Positions 32,695-42,744 of a DNA stretch of 64,000 nucleotides are shown here, one piece after another. The DNA is from Flavobacterium anhuiense (GTDB lineage: Bacteria; Bacteroidota; Bacteroidia; Flavobacteriales; Flavobacteriaceae), in assembly GCF_004151235.1 (NCBI RefSeq), contig NZ_JUIV01000003.1, positions 1 to 64,000 of the forward strand, given 5' to 3'. The stretch's first letter is position 1, and every line of letters starts with the position of its first letter. The translations under genes and the position numbers were made by a program. The notes beneath the pieces are model-generated. The model saw only the letters and a list, made by a program, of their open reading frames with translations. It searched no databases and was not told where the DNA came from.

Positions 32695-32702
32695 TACCTT
32701 TG
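32695..32702 (+). promoter_or_regulatory. Candidate -7 box for the methyltransferase gene
   Basis: TACCTTTG matches TAnnTTTG, 50 bases before the ATG at 32752. Confidence 0.45.
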
Positions 32703-32751
32703 GTTTTGAAGCATTAGAAATTTTCCCTAACTTTAAATAAAAACATATATC

Positions 32752-33510
32752 ATGACTTGGGATCCGAAAAAATACAACGAATTTAAAGCAGAACGTTCTA
32801 AACCTTTTGATGATCTTACAAGTCATATTATTGACAAGCCCAATCTAAAAGTTATAGATCTTGGATGCGGAACGGGTGAATTGACCCAAAAATTGCATCA
32901 AATGCTTACCAATCCGTTTGTTCTTGGTATTGACAATTCTGCTGAAATGCTGGCAAAAGCTCCAGTACAAGAAAATCTTGAATTTAAAGAAAAAACAGTT
33001 TTAGAACAAATTGAAGATGAAACCAAATTTGATTTAATTTTTTCGAACGCAGCATTGCAATGGATTGATAATCATACCGAACTTTTTCCGAAAATTATTT
33101 CTCGCATAAATCCAGGCGGACAGCTCGCAGTTCAGATGCCACAGCAAAATGAGAACATTCTAAACAAAATACTTTTACAATTGGTGCAAGAAGAACCTTT
33201 TGCTTCATATCTCAAAAACTGGACGCGTCCTTCTCCAGTATTAACTTTAGATGAATATGCTAAAATCTTATTCGAAAATGGCGGCAAGGATTTAGTTCTT
33301 TATGAAAAAGTTTATCCTATAATTTCTAATAAAAAAGATGATTTTTTTGATTTCATTTCAGGTTCTGCGTTGACGGTTTATCAAGAAAGATTAGGAGAAG
33401 AAGCATTTACAGCATTAACAACCGAATTCAAAAAAAGAATAGATGCGTATTTTCCTGTTGTGCCATCTATTTACGCCTTTCGAAGATTGATAATTTATGC
33501 TACATTTTAA
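32752..33510 (+). CDS. SAM-dependent methyltransferase (trans-aconitate methyltransferase-like)
   Basis: A 252-aa class I methyltransferase. Motif I is VIDLGCGTGELT (about 35-46), followed by the acidic end of strand 2 in GIDNSAEML and by the LIFSNAALQWI segment that trans-aconitate 2-methyltransferases share. The N terminus TWDPKKYNEFKAERSKPFDDL is also typical of that group. The E. coli counterpart methylates trans-aconitate, an inhibitor of aconitase; both aconitase genes lie about 4-9 kb away but are not in the same operon. Substrate remains an inference from resemblance. Confidence 0.8.
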   Translation: MTWDPKKYNEFKAERSKPFDDLTSHIIDKPNLKVIDLGCGTGELTQKLHQMLTNPFVLGIDNSAEMLAKAPVQENLEFKEKTVLEQIEDETKFDLIFSNAALQWIDNHTELFPKIISRINPGGQLAVQMPQQNENILNKILLQLVQEEPFASYLKNWTRPSPVLTLDEYAKILFENGGKDLVLYEKVYPIISNKKDDFFDFISGSALTVYQERLGEEAFTALTTEFKKRIDAYFPVVPSIYAFRRLIIYATF

Positions 33511-33921
33511 TTAAAAAACTAAAAAGCCAGTTTCAATTTTTAAACAAAATAAGGCCTAATTATTTATTTTTAATCTTATTTTTATATCCCATTTTCTTTT
33601 AAAAATCGAATTACAAAGTCAGTCCTTTTGACTTAAAAATTAAAAAAATGGATTTTCAAAACCACAATTAACTAAATCACAAACAATTAAACAAAAACAC
33701 CTGAAATAAAAATATTTTTGTTTCCGCCTAAATTTTTTTGCGAAAATCATAAGATAAATTTTATTATATTTGAGAGAATGATTTTATAAGCCTATATACA
33801 GAGCAAAATATCTTAACAAGTGTTTAACGATAACATGAATTGATTTTCCCCCATAATCATCTATTCATACTTGCAAAACACGCAAAAAGACACATTTTAT
33901 TAACCTACTAATTTTAAGATT
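33511..33921. other. Intergenic region with a distant -7 box
   Basis: 411 AT-rich bases. A perfect TATATTTG lies at 33765-33772, which would give a leader of about 140 bases for the kinase gene. A small hairpin AAGTCA/TGACTT occurs near 33615-33633. No gene is supported. Confidence 0.45.
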
Positions 33922-35346
33922 ATGTCTAAATTGCAAGCTTTAAAAAATTTTCGTTTCCCAAATGTTTTCATTCTTATTTTAATAGTATTCATTTCTTGCG
34001 CATTATTAATCTGCATTAATTTTTTTACTATTAAAATCTTATCCGCCAATAGAGCTTATGTAAATGGAGAATCACATTATTCGAAAGGACAAAAAGACGC
34101 ATCTAGACATTTAATCACCTATTTATTTACAAAGAATCCTGCACAATGGAAATTGTATCTGGAAGAATTAAAAGTACCGCAGGGAGATGGCATTGCAAGA
34201 ATTACACTCTTGAAAGCTGGCGATAACGAAGTGGCGAGAAAAGGTTTTTTAACAGGCAGAAACAATGAGGATGATTTAGACGATATTATCTGGCTGTTTG
34301 AGAATTTTAAAAATGTTAGCTTTTTATCTAAAGCCATAAATGAATGGGGACAAGGAGACAAATTAATTTTTGATCTGTTTGTTATTGGCCAGCAGATTAA
34401 TGCCAAAATTGAGCATAATATATTAACCGCTGAGGATCAGAAGAAATACTTGAAGCAAATAAGTTCAATAAGCGACCGATTAACAGTTAACGAACGTAAT
34501 TTTTCAAACACATTAGGAGAAGGAACTCGAAAAATAAAGGATCTGTTGATTATTGCTAACATATTTTTTATACTGGTTATAGTTTGCAGTGTTTGCCTTT
34601 ATTATTCGATAATGGTCAAAAGGCTCTTAATTTCAAAAAAAGAGACAGAAGTAAAAAATGAAAATCTTGTTATCGTAAATCGCGAATTGGATCGATTTGT
34701 TTACAGCGCATCGCATGATTTAAGATCACCCATTACTTCATTAAAAGGCCTTATCGAAATAACAGCATTAGAGGACGATGTACAGCAGGTTCGGAATTAT
34801 CTGCAAATGATGCATCAAAGTCTTGCCAGACAAGATCAGTTCATTAGCGACATCATTGATTATTCTAAAAACAAAAGAAAAGAGATAATTATGGAGCCTG
34901 TAAGCCTGAAAGAACTTTGTAATGAAGCTATTCTGCAATTAATGCACATTGAAAATGCAAACAGAATTAAATTCACTCAGGAACTTTTGGTAGATCAGAT
35001 TAAAAGTGATGGTCTTCGTTTAAAAATTATTATTAACAATCTCCTTTCTAATGCTATAAAATATGCAGATTGCAGTAAGCCTGAAATGTTCATTACAATA
35101 AAAACTTATTTTAGTGAAGGCCAAAATAAGATCGAAGTAACAGATAACGGAATCGGAATTCATGACGATAACAAAGCGAAAATTTTTGACATGTATTTTG
35201 GAACAAACAAAAACAAAGGTTCTGGCTTGGGTTTATACATTGTAAAAGAAGCTGTTGAAAATATTAGAGGAGATATTTCAGTTTTTTCAGAAAGCAGTGT
35301 TGGAAGTAAATTTATAGTAACAATACCAGACTCATATGCCGTATAA
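33922..35346 (+). CDS. Membrane sensor histidine kinase
   Basis: A 474-aa kinase with two membrane spans (about 12-40 and 208-235) enclosing a helical external region of about 165 residues. A coiled segment leads to the HisKA domain with His265 in SASHDLRSP, then an ATP-binding domain with NNLLSNAIKYA, VTDNGIGI and GSGLGLYIVKEA. No PAS or HAMP domain is evident. Its end overlaps the next gene, a single-domain response regulator, by 11 bases, so the two are a cognate pair or phosphorelay. Signal unknown. Confidence 0.9.
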   Translation: MSKLQALKNFRFPNVFILILIVFISCALLICINFFTIKILSANRAYVNGESHYSKGQKDASRHLITYLFTKNPAQWKLYLEELKVPQGDGIARITLLKAGDNEVARKGFLTGRNNEDDLDDIIWLFENFKNVSFLSKAINEWGQGDKLIFDLFVIGQQINAKIEHNILTAEDQKKYLKQISSISDRLTVNERNFSNTLGEGTRKIKDLLIIANIFFILVIVCSVCLYYSIMVKRLLISKKETEVKNENLVIVNRELDRFVYSASHDLRSPITSLKGLIEITALEDDVQQVRNYLQMMHQSLARQDQFISDIIDYSKNKRKEIIMEPVSLKELCNEAILQLMHIENANRIKFTQELLVDQIKSDGLRLKIIINNLLSNAIKYADCSKPEMFITIKTYFSEGQNKIEVTDNGIGIHDDNKAKIFDMYFGTNKNKGSGLGLYIVKEAVENIRGDISVFSESSVGSKFIVTIPDSYAV

Positions 35347-35725
35347 ATCTCAATTTATAATTATAGAAGACAATCTGATAGATCAATTTGTCACTAAAAA
35401 GCTGTTGAAAAAAGGGCTTGATATTAATCCTGCTTATATAGCTAATAATGGAAAAGAAGGAATGAACTGGATTCTAAAAAATCAGAATCTAAATCCATTG
35501 ATTATTCTTTTAGATATTCAAATGCCTGTCATGAATGGTTTTGAATTTTTGGAAGAGTTTGATAGACTTCCTGAGGATGTAAAAGAGAAAATTGAAATTT
35601 TTGTCCTTTCTTCGACTTTAGATAGTGACGAAATCAAAAAGGTCAAAGAAAACAAATACGTGACTGATTTCTGGAATAAACCTTTTAGATTAGAAATATT
35701 GAAAAATGCTTTTCTTTCAGCTTAA
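35336..35725 (+). CDS. Single-domain (CheY-like) response regulator
   Basis: A 129-aa receiver domain without output domain. Acidic pocket Glu11/Asp12 (IIIEDN), phospho-acceptor Asp60 in LLDIQMP and conserved Lys115 in NKPF are present. It overlaps the kinase gene by 11 bases, so it is the direct partner. Lacking a DNA-binding domain, it must act by protein contact or pass phosphate onward. Its stop codon overlaps the stop of the convergent hydrolase gene by 4 bases (TTAA). Confidence 0.9.
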   Translation: MPYKSQFIIIEDNLIDQFVTKKLLKKGLDINPAYIANNGKEGMNWILKNQNLNPLIILLDIQMPVMNGFEFLEEFDRLPEDVKEKIEIFVLSSTLDSDEIKKVKENKYVTDFWNKPFRLEILKNAFLSA

Positions 35726-36888
35726 TTTAAAACACGATTTACTTGAGAGAAAGCCCTTGTGTAATATGGTTCTTTTGTTGAAGAAATCATTACACCGCCA
35801 TGAGTAGATGAGTGCACAAATTTAATCTCACCATCAACATTTTCAACAACCATACCTACATGATTTATATGTCGTCTGCCGTTGGTTCTAAAGAAAATCA
35901 GATCACCTTTTTGAGCCTCCTCTGAAGCTATTTTTGTTCCTATTCGAGATTGTTCTATTGAACTTCTTGGCAGTTTAATATCAAAATTGCCAAAAGTACA
36001 AAACATTAATCCTGAACAATCAAACCCTGCTTTTGTTGTTCCGCCAGATCTATATCTTATACCTATATTTTCGGTTGCGCTTGCTATAAGCTGATCTATT
36101 AATTCAGAATTATTTCCGGTTCTCACAAATGTCGAATCTCTCTTTATTTCTGGAGCCGTTACAGCTATTTGATTAGAAGAAGAAGCATCTTCTTGGACAT
36201 TAGTTTCTTGCAAACCCTTCGCCGCTTGAATAGCATCTGCTTTTTCTTTTGGAACACGAATTTTCAATAAATATCCCGCAGGCACTTTTCCTTTAATTGA
36301 TGGATTTTGACGTTCTAATTCCGCAACTGTAATCCCGTATTCTTTAGAAATCCCGTATTTTGTTTCTTTTGCTTTAACTTCTCTTATAAGTTCTACATCT
36401 GTTGAAACTACTTCTGAATTAACTGGAGTTTCGTTTTGAGAAGTACTATTTGACGCAACATTATTTGAAGGAATGTTTATCTGCTGTCCGATTTTTAAAC
36501 CTTCGCTTTCTAGAGATGGATTTGCTTTCTTTAAATCACCAACAGAAACATTGTATTTTTTAGAAATTCCCCAAAGCGTTTCTTTGGAGGCTACTTCGTG
36601 AGTACCAGAAGCAGTTATTGTAGAGACATTAGCATCTGCAACTTCAACATTTTTAGATTTTGCCTTTGCAGTAGTTTTATTTTTATTCGGAATTAAAAGG
36701 ATTGAGTTTAGTTTTAATATTTTAGGAGCATTTGGGTTTGCATTTGCTATGTCTTTTACTTTTACTCCATATTTTTTAGCAATAACAGAAAGGTTATCTC
36801 CTTGTGAAATTTTGTGCTTAATAAAATTATCCTGCGCAAAGGCTCCGACACTGAAAAAAAACAATACTATTATTAACCGATAAACCAT
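35722..36888 (-). CDS. Secreted LysM-NlpC/P60 peptidoglycan hydrolase
   Basis: A 388-aa exported protein. A signal peptide (about 1-19, ending GAFAQ) is followed by three LysM domains (about 24-67, 95-140 and 165-210), each containing phrases like ISQGDNLSVIAKKYGV. The NlpC/P60 domain (about 260-388) has Cys291 in FDCSGLM, His343 in INHVGM and His359 as third residue, the usual catalytic set. It should bind peptidoglycan by LysM and cut peptide cross-links. The three-LysM plus NlpC layout is common in Bacteroidota cell-division or remodelling hydrolases. It is monocistronic. Confidence 0.92.
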   Translation of the reverse strand: MVYRLIIVLFFFSVGAFAQDNFIKHKISQGDNLSVIAKKYGVKVKDIANANPNAPKILKLNSILLIPNKNKTTAKAKSKNVEVADANVSTITASGTHEVASKETLWGISKKYNVSVGDLKKANPSLESEGLKIGQQINIPSNNVASNSTSQNETPVNSEVVSTDVELIREVKAKETKYGISKEYGITVAELERQNPSIKGKVPAGYLLKIRVPKEKADAIQAAKGLQETNVQEDASSSNQIAVTAPEIKRDSTFVRTGNNSELIDQLIASATENIGIRYRSGGTTKAGFDCSGLMFCTFGNFDIKLPRSSIEQSRIGTKIASEEAQKGDLIFFRTNGRRHINHVGMVVENVDGEIKFVHSSTHGGVMISSTKEPYYTRAFSQVNRVLN

Positions 36889-37196
36889 ATTTCTTGAATT
36901 ACATTTTTATTATTATTTCAAGAGCTTAAAACACTAATTTTTAAACTCAAAAAAATCATTTTTATTACGTGCATCGGCGAATTTAACTTTTTAAAGTAAA
37001 AAAAACACGATTTTTAACAACAAATTTTAGTTAAAACCTAAAATTTAAAAGTTGGTTAATCCCCGAAAAATCTTTTAGACTGAATTTCAAAACGTTACGA
37101 ATTTACAATACTTTTCCTACAATTAAAAACAATAACAGATAAAAAACGCCCTGTTTTTTTCAGAGCGTTTAATTTATAAGTGAAACTTAAAAAAAT
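36889..37196. other. Intergenic region ahead of the hydrolase gene
   Basis: 308 AT-rich bases. The only clear structure is the terminator of acnA at its right end (37142-37171). A weak inverted repeat TCTTGAA...TTTCAAGA lies directly upstream of the hydrolase start at about 36892-36922. No gene seen. Confidence 0.5.
37142..37171 (-). terminator. Terminator of acnA
   Basis: On the minus strand the hairpin AAACGCTCTG / CAGGGCGTTT (one G-U pair) is followed by a T run, starting 26 bases after the acnA stop. Confidence 0.8.
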
Positions 37197-39461
37197 TTAA
37201 GCTTTTCCGGCAGCAATCAAATTCAATGCAGAGCCAGCTACAAACCAGCCAATCTGTCCTTCATTGTAAGTATGGTTTGCTAAGATAATATCTTTTGTAC
37301 CGTCTGCATGAACAAATTCTAATGTCAATGGTTTGCCTGGAGCAAATTCTGTTAAATCTAAGAAGTTAATAGTATCATCTTCTTGGATTTTGTCATAGTC
37401 TGCTTCATTTGCGAACGTTAATCCCAAGAGACCTTGTTTTTTAAGGTTTGTTTCGTGGATACGAGCAAAAGATTTTACTAATACCGCTTTAACACCTAAG
37501 AAACGAGGCTCCATAGCTGCATGCTCACGAGAAGAACCTTCTCCGTAGTTATGATCTCCAACTACGATTGACGGAACTCCAGCTGCTTTGTACGCACGAG
37601 CAACCGCAGGAACAGCGTCATATTGACCAGTCAATTGGTTTTTAACGGAGTTTGTTTTTTGGTTATATGCATTGACAGCCCCAATCAGCATATTGTTTGA
37701 AATGTTATCTAAGTGCCCACGGAAACGCAACCATGGTCCAGCCATAGAAATATGATCCGTTGTACATTTTCCAAAAGCTTTGATTAGCAATTTAGCACCT
37801 GTGATATTTTTTCCATCCCAAGGCTCAAAAGGAGCCAATAACTGCAAACGCTCAGAAGTTGGATTAACCACTACTTGAACATTTGATCCGTCTTCAGCTG
37901 GAGCTTGAAATCCTGGATCTTCAGCAAAGAACCCTTTAGCAGGAAGTTCATCTCCTGTTGGCTCTTCAAGCATTACCTCTTCACCGTCTTCGTTGATTAG
38001 CTTATCAGTTAGCGGATTAAAACCTAAATCACCTGCAATAGCCAAAGCAGTCACCAATTCCGGAGAACCTACAAAAGCTAAAGTATTCGGGTTACCATCG
38101 GCACGTTTTGAGAAGTTACGGTTGAAAGAGTGCACAATGGTATTTCTTTCTTCTTTCTCTGCCCCTTCTCTATCCCACATACCAATACATGGCCCGCAAG
38201 CATTTGCAAATACTGTAGCATTGATTTTATTAAAAGTATCAATAAATCCGTCTCTTTCTATTGTAGAACGCACTACCTCAGAACCTGGCGTAATAGTAAA
38301 TTTCGCTTTCGTCTTTAAGTTTTTAGCAGCAACTTGTTTTGCTAAAGAAGCAGCACGAGAAATATCTTCGTAAGATGAGTTTGTACAAGAACCGATCAAA
38401 CCATACTGAACCTGTAACGGCCAGTTATTTTTGATTGCTTCTTCTTTCATTTTAGAAATCGGAGTAGCTAAATCTGGTGTAAAAGGACCATTTAAGTGTG
38501 GCTCCAATGTAGATAAGTTGATTTCAATCACTTGATCAAAATATTGCTCTGGATTAGCATATACTTCTGGATCTCCTGTTAAATAAGGAGCAATCTTGTC
38601 TGCAGCATCTGCAACATCTGCTCTATTTGTAGAACGAAGATAGCGCCCCATTGAATCATCATAACCAAAAGTAGAAGTTGTAGCTCCAATTTCTGCCCCC
38701 ATGTTACAAATAGTTCCTTTACCCGTGCAAGACATTGCTTTCGCTCCTTCTCCAAAATATTCTACAATTGCTCCGGTACCTCCTTTTACAGTAAGAATGC
38801 CCGCAACTTTAAGAATAACATCTTTTGGAGCTGTCCAGCCTGATAATTTCCCAGTCAATTTAACTCCAATTAATTTAGGGAATTTAAGTTCCCAAGCCAT
38901 TCCAGACATAACATCTACAGCATCTGCTCCACCAACACCAATCGCTACCATTCCTAAACCTCCTGCATTTACAGTGTGAGAATCGGTACCAATCATCATT
39001 CCGCCTGGAAAAGCATAATTTTCAAGTACTACTTGGTGGATAATTCCAGCGCCTGGTTTCCAGAAACCGATTCCGTATTTATTCGAAACAGAAGACAAGA
39101 AATCAAAAACCTCATTACTTTGAGTTTTTGCTCTAGCCAAATCGGTTGCCGCATCTACTTTTGCCTGAATCAAGTGATCACAGTGAACTGTTGTAGGCAC
39201 CGCCACTTTAGATTTTCCGGCATGCATAAACTGCAATAAAGCCATTTGCGCTGTTGCATCCTGACACGCTACTCGGTCTGGTGCAAAATCAACATAATCA
39301 ACTCCTCTCTTAAACACCTTAGATGGCGCTCCATCCCAAAGGTGATTATATAAAATTTTCTCCGTTAAAGTAAGGGGACGACCAACAAGCTCACGCGCTT
39401 TATCAACACGCGCAGGCATATTTTCGTATACCTTTTTAATCATTTCAATATCAAAAGCCAT
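37197..39461 (-). CDS. acnA: Aconitate hydratase A
   Basis: A 754-aa aconitase from ATG 39461 ([10 protein letters not shown]). An in-frame TTG 13 codons upstream is less likely because it falls in A/T-rich non-homologous sequence. Iron-sulfur cluster cysteines are in [10 protein letters not shown] and [10 protein letters not shown]; the swivel domain near the C terminus has [15 protein letters not shown]. It converts citrate to isocitrate in the TCA cycle. The size is of the mitochondrial-like type (about 750 aa) rather than the 890-aa AcnA/IRP type. The acnB gene is directly upstream on the same strand, separated by a strong terminator, so the two have separate transcripts. Confidence 0.92.
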   Translation of the reverse strand: MAFDIEMIKKVYENMPARVDKARELVGRPLTLTEKILYNHLWDGAPSKVFKRGVDYVDFAPDRVACQDATAQMALLQFMHAGKSKVAVPTTVHCDHLIQAKVDAATDLARAKTQSNEVFDFLSSVSNKYGIGFWKPGAGIIHQVVLENYAFPGGMMIGTDSHTVNAGGLGMVAIGVGGADAVDVMSGMAWELKFPKLIGVKLTGKLSGWTAPKDVILKVAGILTVKGGTGAIVEYFGEGAKAMSCTGKGTICNMGAEIGATTSTFGYDDSMGRYLRSTNRADVADAADKIAPYLTGDPEVYANPEQYFDQVIEINLSTLEPHLNGPFTPDLATPISKMKEEAIKNNWPLQVQYGLIGSCTNSSYEDISRAASLAKQVAAKNLKTKAKFTITPGSEVVRSTIERDGFIDTFNKINATVFANACGPCIGMWDREGAEKEERNTIVHSFNRNFSKRADGNPNTLAFVGSPELVTALAIAGDLGFNPLTDKLINEDGEEVMLEEPTGDELPAKGFFAEDPGFQAPAEDGSNVQVVVNPTSERLQLLAPFEPWDGKNITGAKLLIKAFGKCTTDHISMAGPWLRFRGHLDNISNNMLIGAVNAYNQKTNSVKNQLTGQYDAVPAVARAYKAAGVPSIVVGDHNYGEGSSREHAAMEPRFLGVKAVLVKSFARIHETNLKKQGLLGLTFANEADYDKIQEDDTINFLDLTEFAPGKPLTLEFVHADGTKDIILANHTYNEGQIGWFVAGSALNLIAAGKA

Positions 39462-39526
39462 AGATTTTTTGTTTTTATTATTCTTTTTTGAACATGACAA
39501 GTTACAAAAAATAGAACAATTATTAC

Positions 39527-39560
39527 TAAAAAAGCCCGAGTTTTACGACTCGGGCTTTTA
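39527..39560 (-). terminator. Terminator of acnB
   Basis: A GC-rich hairpin (GCCCGAG / CTCGGGC, 8-base loop) flanked by A and T runs in the gap between acnB and acnA. It should isolate the two aconitase genes from each other. Confidence 0.88.
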
Positions 39561-39584
39561 AAATATTATTAAATAATCTTTTGA

Positions 39585-42356
39585 TTACATAACTAATTGT
39601 TTATTAGAAGGAGCAAACTTCGTTAAGTTGATTCCGTCTACTGCTGCAGTGTATTCTTCCATTGTTGGAGTTCTACCTAAAATTGTAGAAAGAACAACAA
39701 CTGGAGTAGAAGAAAGCAATGATTCTCCTTTTTTTCCTTCTTTATCTTCTACAACTCTTCCTTGGAATAAACGAGTAGATGTTGCCATAACCGTATCTCC
39801 TTTAGCTGCTTTTTCTTGATTACCCATACAAAGGTTACATCCTGGACGCTCTAAGTACAACATGTTTTCGTATTCTGTACGAGCTGCCGATTTTGGAGCA
39901 TTATCGTCAAATTCGAAACCTGAATATCTTTGTAAAACTTCCCAGTCACCTTCAGCTTTCAATTCATCAACGATGTTGTAAGTTGGAGGAGCAACTACAA
40001 GAGGAGCGTTGAATTCAACTTTTCCATTTTGCGCCTCAACGTTTTTCAACATTTGAGCCAATATTTTCATATCTCCTTTGTGAACCATACAAGAACCAAT
40101 AAATCCAAGATCTACTTTTTTCTCTCCACCATAGAAAGATAATGGTCTAATAGTATCGTGAGTATAACGTTTAGAAACGTCTTTATTATTAACGTCTGGG
40201 TCAGCGATCATTGGCTCAGCAATTTGATCCAAATCAACTACAACTTCAGCATAATATTTAGCATTTGCATCTGGAGTTAAGGCTGGTTTTTCACCAGATT
40301 TAATTTCTGCAATTCTCTTATCAGCTTTGTTGATTAAACCTTGAAGAACTTGTCTATCGTTGTCCATTCCTTTATCGATCATGATTTGGATTCTGCCTTT
40401 AGCAATTTCCAATGATTCGATCAAAGTATCATCTTCTGAAATACAGATAGAAGCTTTAGCTTTCATCTCCGCAGTCCAGTCTGTAAATGTAAACGCTTGG
40501 TCAGCAGTAAGAGTTCCGATGTGAACCTCAATAATTCTACCTTGGAATACATTCTCACCGTTGAATTTCTTAAGCATTTGAGCTTGTGTAGCATGAACCA
40601 CATCACGGAAATCCATGTATTCTTTCATATCTCCTACGAAAGTCACTTTTACAGATTCTGGAATTGGCATAGAAGCTTCTCCAGTTGCTAATGCAAGAGC
40701 AACAGTTCCTGAATCAGCACCAAAAGCAACACCTTTAGACATTCTTGTATGAGAGTCACCACCAATAATGATTGCCCATTCGTCAATCGTAATATCGTTA
40801 AGTACTTTGTGGATTACGTCAGTCATTGAGTGGTAAACACCTTTAGGATCACGAGCAGTGATTAAACCAAAGTTGTTCATGAACTTCATTAATTTAGGAA
40901 TATTTGCCTGAGCTTTTTTATCCCATACAGAAGCAGTATGACAACCAGATTGGTAAGCACCATCAACAATTGGAGAAATAACTGTAGCAGCCATAGACTC
41001 TAGCTCTTGAGCAGTCATAAGACCTGTAGTATCTTGAGAACCTACAATGTTTACTTCTACACGAACATCAGATCCAGCGTGCAATACTTTTCCTGGAGCA
41101 ATACCAACAGCATTTTTGTTGAAGATTTTTTCAACTGCTGTTAAACCTTGTCCTTCATTAGAAATTTCTTTAGATGGAGCAAATACAGCAGGAGCTTCGA
41201 TATCTAAAACTTTAGCCGCAAAAGTTTGTAATTTTTTACCAAATACAATTGCATATGATCCTCCAGCTCTAATGAACTCTTTTTTCTGAGGAGTAAATGA
41301 TCTTGAAATATCAATTAATTCCTGATCACCATTGTACAGCTTTTTTGTTTTTGTATTAATAGTAAGAACAGTTCCTGTAGCAACAGAATATGCTTGCTCA
41401 AGAATTGGCTCATTATTTTCGTTTAATACAGGTTTTCCGTCTGAGTCAAGCTTTTTAACCCAGTTTTTAAGATCAATTCCGATTCCTCCAGTTACATCTA
41501 CTGTAGTAAGGAAAATTGGAGAAATACCGTTTGTTCCTCCAACAATTGGAGCGATGTTTACGAATGGAACATATGGACTAGCTTGTTTTCCTGTCCAAAG
41601 CGCTACATTGTTTACACCTGACATACGTGAAGAACCAACTCCCATTGTTCCTTTTTCAGCAATTAACATCACGCTTGCATCTGGATGCTTAGCCTGTAAA
41701 GCTTGAATTTCTTCTTGCGCTTGAGGCGTAATCATACATTTTCCGTGAAGTTCACGGTCTGAACGTGAGTGAGCTTGGTTTCCTGGAGATAATAAATCTG
41801 TTGAAATATCACCTTCTCCAGCGATATAAGTAACAACCTTAATTTCTTCATCAACTTCAGGAAGTTTAGTGAAGAATTCAGCTTGCGCATAACTTTCAAT
41901 AATTTCTTTAGCAAACGCATTACCAGCTTTGAAAGCTTCTTTCAAACGATCTGTGTCGGCATCGTAAAGGAAAACTTGAGTTTTAAGAACATCTGAAGCC
42001 TGTTTAGCAATTGCAGCATCGTTTCCTAAAGCCAAATCTAATAACACTTCAATTGAAGGCCCACCCTTCATGTGTGATAATAATTCAAAAGCAAAAGCAG
42101 GTGTGATCTCTTTAACTACAGATTGACCTAAAATAATTTCTTTTAAAAACTTTGCTTTTTCACCTGCAGCACTTGTAGTACCTGGTAAAGTATTGTAAAT
42201 AAAAAACTTAAGAGAATCTTCGCGGTATGCGTTATCAACATCTTTAATTTGGGCAATGATTTCGCTTAATAATTCAGCTCCATCGATTGGTTTAGGGTGT
42301 AACCCTTGATTTTTTCTTTCTTCAATTTCTTGAAGGTAATCCTGATAAATACTCAT
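39585..42356 (-). CDS. acnB: Aconitate hydratase B / 2-methylisocitrate dehydratase
   Basis: A 923-aa protein from ATG 42356 (MSIYQDYLQE). Features of AcnB are the N-terminal HEAT-like domain, the swivel domain ahead of the catalytic core, and cluster ligands in GSCMVHKGD and CNLCMGNQEKA near the C terminus. It carries out citrate-isocitrate isomerisation and, in many bacteria, a step of the methylcitrate cycle. A TAAATTTG box (minus strand, 42384-42391) lies 28 bases upstream. The presence of both AcnA-type and AcnB enzymes next to each other suggests division by growth phase or redox stress. Confidence 0.93.
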   Translation of the reverse strand: MSIYQDYLQEIEERKNQGLHPKPIDGAELLSEIIAQIKDVDNAYREDSLKFFIYNTLPGTTSAAGEKAKFLKEIILGQSVVKEITPAFAFELLSHMKGGPSIEVLLDLALGNDAAIAKQASDVLKTQVFLYDADTDRLKEAFKAGNAFAKEIIESYAQAEFFTKLPEVDEEIKVVTYIAGEGDISTDLLSPGNQAHSRSDRELHGKCMITPQAQEEIQALQAKHPDASVMLIAEKGTMGVGSSRMSGVNNVALWTGKQASPYVPFVNIAPIVGGTNGISPIFLTTVDVTGGIGIDLKNWVKKLDSDGKPVLNENNEPILEQAYSVATGTVLTINTKTKKLYNGDQELIDISRSFTPQKKEFIRAGGSYAIVFGKKLQTFAAKVLDIEAPAVFAPSKEISNEGQGLTAVEKIFNKNAVGIAPGKVLHAGSDVRVEVNIVGSQDTTGLMTAQELESMAATVISPIVDGAYQSGCHTASVWDKKAQANIPKLMKFMNNFGLITARDPKGVYHSMTDVIHKVLNDITIDEWAIIIGGDSHTRMSKGVAFGADSGTVALALATGEASMPIPESVKVTFVGDMKEYMDFRDVVHATQAQMLKKFNGENVFQGRIIEVHIGTLTADQAFTFTDWTAEMKAKASICISEDDTLIESLEIAKGRIQIMIDKGMDNDRQVLQGLINKADKRIAEIKSGEKPALTPDANAKYYAEVVVDLDQIAEPMIADPDVNNKDVSKRYTHDTIRPLSFYGGEKKVDLGFIGSCMVHKGDMKILAQMLKNVEAQNGKVEFNAPLVVAPPTYNIVDELKAEGDWEVLQRYSGFEFDDNAPKSAARTEYENMLYLERPGCNLCMGNQEKAAKGDTVMATSTRLFQGRVVEDKEGKKGESLLSSTPVVVLSTILGRTPTMEEYTAAVDGINLTKFAPSNKQLVM

Positions 42357-42383
42357 AATAAAAGCGGATTTATTTTTTTGAGG

Positions 42384-42391
42384 CAAATTTA
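42384..42391 (-). promoter_or_regulatory. Candidate -7 box of acnB
   Basis: Minus strand reads TAAATTTG, fitting TAnnTTTG, 28 bases before the acnB ATG. No -33 TTTG at the standard spacing. Confidence 0.5.
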
Positions 42392-42694
42392 AGCATTAAA
42401 CCCGATAATTAAAAAAAATATAATAGAACAAGCCTTTTCAAAAATTATTATTGCTAAAAAACGATTTTCACTGCTTGTTTTTACCAAAAAATCAATTTTA
42501 AATTAAAATAATGAATTATTAATATTTAAAGATCTTTTCTTTAACAAAGTCGAAATTCGATGTTATAAAGTAAGTAAGTTTTTACCTCTGTTTTCACTAA
42601 GAATCTTTCTAAATAAACAATTATAACGTTATAGTTGATCTTTTTGACGTCGTTTGAACGTCATCGATCGATTTTAAATTCTAGACAAAAACAA

Positions 42695-42723
42695 AAAATC
42701 CCGACAATAACTTATCGGGATTT
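42695..42723 (-). terminator. Terminator behind the MoxR gene
   Basis: Hairpin AAATCCCGA / TCGGGATTT with a 10-base loop, flanked by A and T runs. Confidence 0.85.
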
Positions 42724-42744
42724 AGTAAATATATTTTACAGAAA

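Larger units (their letters stand above)
42357..42744. other. Regulatory-looking gap upstream of acnB with two palindromes
   Basis: Besides the acnB -7 box and the moxR terminator, the gap contains an 18-base near-palindrome AATTATAACGTTATAGTT (42619-42636, two mismatched positions) and the inverted repeat TGACGT-N7-ACGTCA (42645-42663). These could be operators, but they lie about 240 bases before the acnB box. No gene seen. Confidence 0.45.

Noticed and set aside
39585-42356. AcnB as a pseudogene beside AcnA
   Set aside because: The frame is complete at 923 codons with both cluster-binding motifs intact.
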